Below are positions 1 to 5,565 of a stretch of 7,377 nt of DNA, piece by piece. Below the pieces are notes generated by a model. It did not search any database and was not told where the DNA came from. It saw nothing but the letters and a program-made list of their open reading frames with translations. The stretch covers positions 1-7,377 of the forward strand of contig DYRX01000096.1 of assembly GCA_020718525.1 (NCBI GenBank), written 5' to 3'. A program made the position numbers and the translations under genes. Position 1 is the first letter of the stretch, and every line of letters begins with the position of its first letter. This stretch comes from Victivallis vadensis (lineage in GTDB: Bacteria > Verrucomicrobiota > Lentisphaeria > Victivallales > GWF2-50-93).

Positions 1-104
1 CCTTTGTGAGAGAATATTTCATGTGCTTTATCCTCAACTAATTGGAATTCCGCCCCATCGTTCATTGCCTGCCAGAAAGGCGACAGTGAAAGTATCGTGC
101 TCAT
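1..104 (-). CDS. 5' end of a hypothetical gene, translationally coupled to the ankyrin gene (partial)
   Basis: An ATG at 104-102 overlaps the ankyrin stop codon in an ATGA junction and opens a frame with no stop up to the window edge (34 codons). The product begins MSTILSLSPFWQAMNDGAEF and continues with a charged stretch including LVEDKAHEIF. GGAG at 116-113 lies 8 nt upstream, a good ribosome-binding site. An alternative ATG at codon 14 exists but has a poorer context. No signal peptide is evident, so unlike its three upstream neighbours the product is probably cytoplasmic, although too little is visible to be sure. I do not recognise the family. A chance open frame of 34 codons is possible; the ATGA overlap and ribosome-binding site make a real gene more likely than not. 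Confidence 0.6.
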   Translation of the reverse strand, partial: MSTILSLSPFWQAMNDGAEFQLVEDKAHEIFSHK

Positions 105-2170
105 TTCAACAGCTCCAGTGTTTTCTTGTCCCTGAAATATTTGTTTTTGCTCGCATAATCGTATGCCGTCAAACCTTCTTTACTCTTTATTTTTGCGTCG
201 GCACCTTTTTCCAGCAGAAGCTTAATAAGATCAGTTTTCCTGTCAGATCTTGCCATTGCCACATGCATGAGCGCGGTCTTGCCGTCATTGTCAGCGTCAT
301 TGACTTTGGCACCTGCATTGATCAGCTCTTCCATCGCCTTTTCACATGAGGGAGACATATTTTGTGCAAGATGCATAAGCACGGTCATGCCATTTTTATC
401 CTTGGTGTCAATCTTCTGACCAGCATTCAATAGAAATTTTATCATTTCAATATTTGCGCCTGACGCAGCATGCATGAGAGTAGTTCTTCCTAAATTGTCA
501 CAATCGTCTATCTTCGCACCTGCATTGATGAGTTGCTCTACCGTATCAATACTGTTTTTTGAAGAGCTTGATACAGCATGCATTAACGCGGTCATTCCTT
601 CATTGTCGCGAGAATCAATAATTGAGTCCGCTCCAATCAGGATCTTTAGCGATTCTGCCTTACTGCATCGAGAGGCCCACATTAGGGCTGTCATCCCTTT
701 CTTGTCTCTGTCATTCACTTTTGCACCTGCCTTTATAAGGGCTCTTACAAGTTCAACATCGCCTGTTCTTGCCTGCCACATGAGAGGAGTCATGCCATCA
801 TTGTCTCTTGCATTGATGTCGGCTCCGGCTTTGAGAAGCAGATCAAACATGATCTCAGGCTTTTCTGTCATTTCAATATCAGACATAAGAGGGGTTATTC
901 CATTATTGTTCGTCTCGTTGACATTCGCACCCGCCTTTATGAGCGCGGAGATCACTTCTGCATTACCGTTAGAAGAAAGAGCATAAAACAGAGGGGTTTC
1001 TCCATTTTTATCCCTGTCGTTGACTTTTGCGCCAGCCTCCAGCAATATTGCAATTGCATCAATATCTTCGTTTGATTCCGCTAAATAGCACAAAGGTGTC
1101 GCGCCTGTTTCATCCTTAAAGTTTATCTTCGTCACCATTGACAAAGCCTTGATGATTTCTTCCGGGGATCCGTCTTTGCAGATTTTTATGAAATCTTTAT
1201 TTGAAACCTCGTAGTCTGTCTTTGTCGGCGTGCCCGTAGAATTATTCTCTGACATTATACTTTTCTGGGCATCTTTTAGTCGTTCTCTTTTTTCTGATTG
1301 TTTCCATTGATTGAACCGTTTCTCAAAGTCCTTGTCGCAGTCGACCCATTCTTGGGCAGGAATCCTGCTCGGAAACGTCTTGCTTTTCATTGACAAAGCA
1401 TTTGACATGCTTTGCAATAATAAACAATTGAAAGGATTCTCTCCTTTGAACTTTATTGCTTTTTTGCTGTCTTGAACTTTTTGCTTTCGGTTATTTTCAT
1501 CTTCAATAGCTTTTTCTATTCTTTCTTTTATATCTATTTTCAATGCTTCCATCTCATTTTTATCAAGTCTCTGGAGCAGTTTGAACGAAGAAACTCTTTT
1601 TACTTGGTAGTTTATAAAATTAACATTCCTAATGCCGTTCATTATACTCAGTAATTCATCTTTATCTGGCCTGTCTTTTATGAGCGTAGCGGCATATAGA
1701 GTTGCCTCTGCCGCCTGATCGCGAACAGTCTGTGTATATTCATCGAGTTCTTTGTCCGAATAGCGAACAAGGAATTCAAGCCCCCTCCTCAATTGCAGAA
1801 AATTGAAACAATTAGGCATTAGATTACTGTCCAAAGCACTTTTCATATCGTTTGGTAGAAGCCTTTTCAAGAGTTCCAGCTTCTTTTCCGTCCAGCCTTT
1901 GTCTTCTTTAAATGACCGCCTGAGTTCGTCAAAAAGAAGCTTTTTGTATTCCGCCTTTGATTTATTACTCCACCGCTCCGAGGGCATAGAGTCATATGTT
2001 TCCTCAAGATATTTCAAGGTGTCTTCTTTTTGGGTGTCGAAAACATCGCTTGGAGGGGAATCCGCAATGGCAATACTTGCAAACAGCGTCAAAACTGCTG
2101 GCAGTGCAGGCAAGAATCGTAATGACTGTATCTTGCTAAATATGAATTTGATTTTCTTATTTATTTCCAT
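101..2170 (-). CDS. Secreted ankyrin-repeat protein
   Basis: A 689-residue protein, probably a protein-binding scaffold outside the cytoplasm; its partner is unknown. Residues 1-36 form a long signal peptide: a lysine-rich n-region (MEINKKIKF), the hydrophobic core FLPALPAVLTLFASIAIA, and probable cleavage after Ala36. Residues about 45-320 are charged and mostly helical, without a family I recognise; two cysteines lie at 121 and 249. From about 325 to the end there are ten clear ankyrin repeats. The conserved threonine of the TPL/TAL motif lies at 358, 392, 426, 461, 494, 527, 563, 596, 632 and 668, giving periods of 33-36 residues, with a degenerate cap repeat before them (DFIKICKDGSPEEIIKAL). 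Helix 2 consensus is LIxAGAKVNDRDxxGMTALM. The frame stays open for 39 more codons to an ATG at 2287, but that stretch translates a palindromic intergenic element and would bury the signal peptide, so I start at 2170. No good Shine-Dalgarno sequence precedes 2170; the nearest GGAG is about 21 nt upstream. The gene is A+T-richer than those before it and overlaps the next gene by 4 nt. Confidence 0.9.
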   Translation of the reverse strand: MEINKKIKFIFSKIQSLRFLPALPAVLTLFASIAIADSPPSDVFDTQKEDTLKYLEETYDSMPSERWSNKSKAEYKKLLFDELRRSFKEDKGWTEKKLELLKRLLPNDMKSALDSNLMPNCFNFLQLRRGLEFLVRYSDKELDEYTQTVRDQAAEATLYAATLIKDRPDKDELLSIMNGIRNVNFINYQVKRVSSFKLLQRLDKNEMEALKIDIKERIEKAIEDENNRKQKVQDSKKAIKFKGENPFNCLLLQSMSNALSMKSKTFPSRIPAQEWVDCDKDFEKRFNQWKQSEKRERLKDAQKSIMSENNSTGTPTKTDYEVSNKDFIKICKDGSPEEIIKALSMVTKINFKDETGATPLCYLAESNEDIDAIAILLEAGAKVNDRDKNGETPLFYALSSNGNAEVISALIKAGANVNETNNNGITPLMSDIEMTEKPEIMFDLLLKAGADINARDNDGMTPLMWQARTGDVELVRALIKAGAKVNDRDKKGMTALMWASRCSKAESLKILIGADSIIDSRDNEGMTALMHAVSSSSKNSIDTVEQLINAGAKIDDCDNLGRTTLMHAASGANIEMIKFLLNAGQKIDTKDKNGMTVLMHLAQNMSPSCEKAMEELINAGAKVNDADNDGKTALMHVAMARSDRKTDLIKLLLEKGADAKIKSKEGLTAYDYASKNKYFRDKKTLELLK
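113..116 (-). promoter_or_regulatory. Ribosome-binding site of the partial left-edge gene
   Basis: GGAG lies within the last codons of the ankyrin gene, 8 nt before the ATG at 104. It is the main support, with the ATGA overlap, for a real coupled gene there. Confidence 0.6.
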
Positions 2171-2287
2171 AATATCACGCTGTTGATAACTCCAATTTCT
2201 TTCTCTATATCTTTTCGGAACGCCGAGCTCCAGCTCGGCATCTTCTCTTCCCTTCTTAGCTCTGCCGTCAGGATGACGGCGTTCCAT
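2171..2287 (-). other. Intergenic spacer between the lipoprotein and ankyrin genes
   Basis: The 117-nt gap is the only sizeable break in the visible cluster. Its proximal part is the palindromic element. The remaining 46 nt next to the ankyrin start are A+T-rich and hold no Shine-Dalgarno sequence at normal spacing. I see no hairpin followed by a U-run on the coding strand, so it is not a textbook intrinsic terminator, and no convincing -35/-10 pair. The hairpins could stabilise the upstream transcript or lower read-through into the ankyrin gene; this is inference. Confidence 0.6.
2217..2285. repeat. Palindromic intergenic element: two hairpins enclosed by an outer inverted repeat
   Basis: The outer arms are GGAACGCC (2217-2224) and its exact reverse complement GGCGTTCC (2278-2285). 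Inside lie two hairpins. The first pairs GCCGAGC (2222-2228) with GCTCGGC (2233-2239) around a 4-nt loop. The second pairs GCCGTCA (2264-2270) with TGACGGC (2274-2280) around GGA. The inner hairpins share a few bases with the outer arms, so the outer stem and the inner hairpins compete at their bases. Between them is a pyrimidine-rich tract on the plus strand (2241-2262). The element ends 2 nt from the stop codon of the lipoprotein gene. The shape resembles REP/BIME-like or MITE-like intergenic palindromes; only one copy is visible here, so calling it a dispersed family is inference. Confidence 0.7.
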
Positions 2288-5200
2288 TCATTTTCCTTTA
2301 TTGAGGATGAAGGCTTTCCAGAAATCGTCAATCCCTTCGATGCCGGATTTATCAACTATGACCGGGATTCCGAGCAGATCATTGATTTGTTCGCCTTCGA
2401 GAAGAAGCGTCGCGTCTGCCATGTAATAGCCTGCGTTTGGCGGAATGAATTGGATGCTTTGTCCGGAGTTCTCGCCAGGCTTGAACTCCGATCTGGCAAC
2501 TGTTTCGCCGAACGGGCTGAGTATTTTGCATTTGATGTCTTCTGCGGCTCTAGACTTTTTTGGGACTTCGAGTTTGAGCGTGATCGGCTTCCCGGTCTGG
2601 AATACGGTGTTTGCGCCTGCGTCCCAGCAGGATTTTACGAGCGATATTGCGCGGATTTCGCAGAAGTCGTCGGGCTTTTTCGACGGCATGATCCAGAAGT
2701 CGAGCTGGGCGTTCGGGTTGTCAGCATATGCGGTGAAGACCAGTTCGAAGGCTTTCCATTCGTTCCCGTTCCAGTTGAAGTCCTTGACGGCGTATTCGTT
2801 GCATCCGAAACCGTAGTGCCTGATCCGTATGGCTCCGCCGCCAGAATTGACGCCACGGCATAGCCAGGAGAGTCTGTATGTTGTTCCTGCTTTTGCACTT
2901 ATGTTTTGAGTGAATGAGATATATTCCTTGAAGTCACATGTGATCCTGGCGAGATTTTTTCCGTCGGATGAATCTTTTTGTATGCCTACGTTTTTCAGGA
3001 TCGTTTCGTGTTCTTTCCGATCATCCCATCCTTTGCGGAGGCGCCAGGCACCGATTCTGCATGTTTTCCTGCCGTCCTCTTCTTTGCTTTCAGGGCTGGA
3101 GCAGTTCTCGAAGTTGCCGTCCTTCAATAATGAAAATGACGCAAGCTCTTCTGCAGATTGCGGACGCAGCTTGACGGCCTGGACAGGATCTGCCTTATTT
3201 TCCGGATTGTTTTTTGCTGGTGTGTCAGGGATCTGCGCGAGGCATTTCAGCACCCAGTTGGATTCCGGCATCTCGCTCCATTTCCCGGGATTTTCGTCTC
3301 CGGTGGAAATCAGCCCCAGGTTCACTCCATTGCCTGAATGGAACTTTGCCTTTCCTTTGGATTTTTCCGGATAAAAGCCAAAAAGAAAGAGACCTGGATT
3401 TTGGGAGCTTTTTATATCGAGGTCGAAGAAGCTGTGCCTGGTGGATTTGTCAACGAGCAGGTCAACGCATCGTCCCTTTATTTCCTTTTGAAATGAGTCG
3501 GGGAGAATTGAGACATATTTGCCGGGATTCTTCATATTGTAAAGGTTCATAAGTATGGTGGGGGAAGATTTGCCGTCCCAGATCTGTTTGGAATCATCAA
3601 GCCACTGAGAGAGCTTTTGATAGTCATGCCCCAGGATTGCGGAGCGGAGCTGGAATTGGACTTTCCATTTGAAGGCTTCGCCGCCGCTCTTGCCTGGCGC
3701 GGGCATCTGTCCGCACATGAGCTTCTCGAAGGTTTCGGAGAGGTGCTTTTTCGGGAAATGGCCATAGAACCTGCTGAAGAGGTCGCCTGTGCCGTATTCG
3801 CCGTCGCCTATTCTTGCGTAGTGTTCGTAGAAGCCGCTGTAGTCGCCATAGAAGCCTTTTGCCTCAGCCTTGCAGAAAAATGGACCGAATGGCTGGTATA
3901 TGTCCCAGACCAACATTTTACCTTCATCCATGGCGGAGAATGACGGCTTGTAGTTCCGGGCATACTGTTCGAAGGCGTATTCATAGTTGTAGTAGGCAAT
4001 GAGGTGCCTTGCCAAAACATGGGCAAAGCTACCGTAGATTTCCGGCTTGTCCAGGACTGCTGCGAACTTCGCAATCGCGGCAGTTCCGCCGATGATATCA
4101 TGGAAGGAGTCTCCACCGCTATTCGTTCTTGTCTGGTTCAGCCAGTCGTTTTTGACGAATGCATTCTCGCCGAACTCGAGTATTTTTTTCCAGTTGGCGC
4201 TGATAGTGTAGAAGTCTCCCGTGTAGAAGGCATATTCCCAGAGACCGCGCGGGACTTCAAGCGCGATTGGCTCGTCGTCTCCCTGATAATATTTTGTGTG
4301 GTTTGCCCAGTCAACGAGCCTGTCGCGCCCCCGCTTACGATCGGAGATCCGGACAGATAATTCCGGATTGAACACAAGTTCGTTGACCATTCGCATCGTG
4401 ACGGAACGGATTTTATCGGCAGTATCCTCGGAGACATACGGTATCATTCTCGCTTTGAATCCCTGGGTCGTTGCCGCTCCGCCTGCGGCGAAGTATGCGG
4501 TTCCGGTATCGAAAAGTTTTTCCCTAGCCTGTTTCTCGATTTTCTCGAGCATCTCCGTGTCCTTGGCACGGTCAATCTGGGGAAAATAGACATCGCCGAG
4601 GAGTTCAGGGAAGCCATTCCATCGCCAGGAGAAGGAATCTGCACCGATGATGGCGCGGCTCGGACCGAACTGCGTTGGAATGCCGAGATCTTCAGGCTTT
4701 TTGTTAAACTCGATGGGGAATCCGTTGTCAGAGGCTAAAGAGATTGCCGGCGGAAGCGGCGCGTATTTTAGGGCTTTCGTCCTCCATTCATCCGGGAACT
4801 CGGCAAATCTGAAGCGATGAGACACTTCAATGAAATTTTCCGGATTTGATATTCGGTAATCTTCAATCGCATTGATTGGAAATGTCTTCATGATTGCGTT
4901 CAGTTTGCGCGCCTTCGCCAGGACGGTTTCGGGAATTTTGTCCATCCATTTTTCGGATTCTGCAAGGGGACTGCGGTCTGCACCGGAGAAAGGAATTATC
5001 TGGACGGCTCCTGCGGATTCCGGAAAATCAAATTCAGCGCCGTCCTTTCCAAAGACAATTTTGGACGGCTTGTGCTGGAATGAGACAAGGATGGGAATGT
5101 CGAAAGCATATCTGCCTTCATCTTTTACATGTGTTTTGAGGTAGTCGGCGTATTTGAAGCTGTCCCAGTTTTCCGCTCCAGAGAACCAGAAAAGTATCCA

Positions 5201-5554
5201 TGATTCAGAAAGCGATGCGGCAGGGATTTCGCCCCTGCCTTGCGCCGAGGGACTGCCATCGGAGATGAACGCCGCGCCTATCGGACCTCCCAGGCCGAAG
5301 CTTTCGCTGATTCCGTCGAAGAGCTTCAGCTTTTTGCTCTTTGAGACGATGAGTATCGAAGGCGTAAGTTCGCTGGTGAATATCTGTGTGGCAAATTTCT
5401 GAGGAAGGTCCAGGCCGGGAATTGGAGGATTGCACATCTCTTCAAGGATAGCTTCGGACTTTGCAGAACTCTCGTGTCCGGAATGGGAATCTACGCATCC
5501 TCCAATAATGAGTCCGCAGATCAAAGGAACTAAACCATAGGGAAATATTCTCAT
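2288..5554 (-). CDS. Large multidomain lipoprotein, probable six-hairpin glycosidase-like enzyme with carbohydrate-binding module
   Basis: The 1088-residue product starts with a short lipoprotein signal (hydrophobic LVPLICGLIIGGC, lipobox IGG-C, lipidated Cys20), so it should be anchored in a membrane facing the periplasm or outside. Residues about 45-240 look like a beta-sandwich (ILFWFSG, DIPILVSFQHKPSKIVF). Residues about 300-700 are helical and aromatic-rich. The segment GLWEYAFYTGDFYTISANWKK (437-457) has the W-Y-TGD-W pattern seen in alpha/alpha-toroid (six-hairpin) glycosidases, followed by GGDSFHDIIGG (480-490) and LVWDIYQPFGPFF (548-560). Residues about 808-975 resemble a CBM4/9-like jelly-roll, opening with LLKDGNFEN and ending with a CEIRAISLV strand. 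Residues about 985-1070 look like an Ig-like beta-sandwich. I cannot assign a GH or PL family or name catalytic acids; a non-enzymatic glycan-binding role remains possible. The start is supported by GAGAGG 5 nt upstream and by the lipobox. It lies 9 nt after the peptidase stop, so the two are co-transcribed and may act on the same glycosylated substrate. The reading frame is intact. Confidence 0.85.
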   Translation of the reverse strand: MRIFPYGLVPLICGLIIGGCVDSHSGHESSAKSEAILEEMCNPPIPGLDLPQKFATQIFTSELTPSILIVSKSKKLKLFDGISESFGLGGPIGAAFISDGSPSAQGRGEIPAASLSESWILFWFSGAENWDSFKYADYLKTHVKDEGRYAFDIPILVSFQHKPSKIVFGKDGAEFDFPESAGAVQIIPFSGADRSPLAESEKWMDKIPETVLAKARKLNAIMKTFPINAIEDYRISNPENFIEVSHRFRFAEFPDEWRTKALKYAPLPPAISLASDNGFPIEFNKKPEDLGIPTQFGPSRAIIGADSFSWRWNGFPELLGDVYFPQIDRAKDTEMLEKIEKQAREKLFDTGTAYFAAGGAATTQGFKARMIPYVSEDTADKIRSVTMRMVNELVFNPELSVRISDRKRGRDRLVDWANHTKYYQGDDEPIALEVPRGLWEYAFYTGDFYTISANWKKILEFGENAFVKNDWLNQTRTNSGGDSFHDIIGGTAAIAKFAAVLDKPEIYGSFAHVLARHLIAYYNYEYAFEQYARNYKPSFSAMDEGKMLVWDIYQPFGPFFCKAEAKGFYGDYSGFYEHYARIGDGEYGTGDLFSRFYGHFPKKHLSETFEKLMCGQMPAPGKSGGEAFKWKVQFQLRSAILGHDYQKLSQWLDDSKQIWDGKSSPTILMNLYNMKNPGKYVSILPDSFQKEIKGRCVDLLVDKSTRHSFFDLDIKSSQNPGLFLFGFYPEKSKGKAKFHSGNGVNLGLISTGDENPGKWSEMPESNWVLKCLAQIPDTPAKNNPENKADPVQAVKLRPQSAEELASFSLLKDGNFENCSSPESKEEDGRKTCRIGAWRLRKGWDDRKEHETILKNVGIQKDSSDGKNLARITCDFKEYISFTQNISAKAGTTYRLSWLCRGVNSGGGAIRIRHYGFGCNEYAVKDFNWNGNEWKAFELVFTAYADNPNAQLDFWIMPSKKPDDFCEIRAISLVKSCWDAGANTVFQTGKPITLKLEVPKKSRAAEDIKCKILSPFGETVARSEFKPGENSGQSIQFIPPNAGYYMADATLLLEGEQINDLLGIPVIVDKSGIEGIDDFWKAFILNKGK

Positions 5555-5559
5555 GATCG

Positions 5560-5565
5560 CCTCTC
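5560..5565 (-). promoter_or_regulatory. Ribosome-binding site of the lipoprotein gene
   Basis: GAGAGG on the minus strand ends 5 nt before the ATG at 5554 and overlaps the peptidase stop codon. It supports the chosen start and suggests that ribosomes finishing the peptidase can re-initiate on the lipoprotein. Confidence 0.8.

Noticed and set aside
474..986. Plus-strand open frame of 170 codons
   Set aside because: It is antisense to the ankyrin repeats; its repetitive product (recurrent FAPAF-like blocks) is simply the reverse reading of the repeated AGAKVN codons.
104..1117. Tandem DNA repeat or CRISPR-like array in the ankyrin region
   Set aside because: The periodicity of about 100 nt comes from protein-level ankyrin repeats; the DNA copies are strongly diverged and there are no identical direct repeats.
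2165..2195. Sigma70-type promoter for the ankyrin gene (TTGGAG and TATTAT on the minus strand)
   Set aside because: The spacing is only 15 nt and the putative -10 box overlaps the start codon, so it could not yield a normal leader.
2217..2285. Intrinsic transcription terminator for the lipoprotein gene
   Set aside because: The hairpins are GC-rich, but on the coding strand the sequence after each is purine-rich or mixed, with no U-run.
2161..2355. Minus-strand frame of 64 codons across the end of the lipoprotein gene and the palindrome
   Set aside because: It is an out-of-frame reading through the gene end and the repeat element, with no ribosome-binding site or recognisable product.
2183..2863. 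Plus-strand open frame of 226 codons
   Set aside because: It lies opposite the lipoprotein gene and the palindromic element, its product has no recognisable domain, and the opposing frame has a lipobox, ribosome-binding site and domain structure. It is an antisense shadow.
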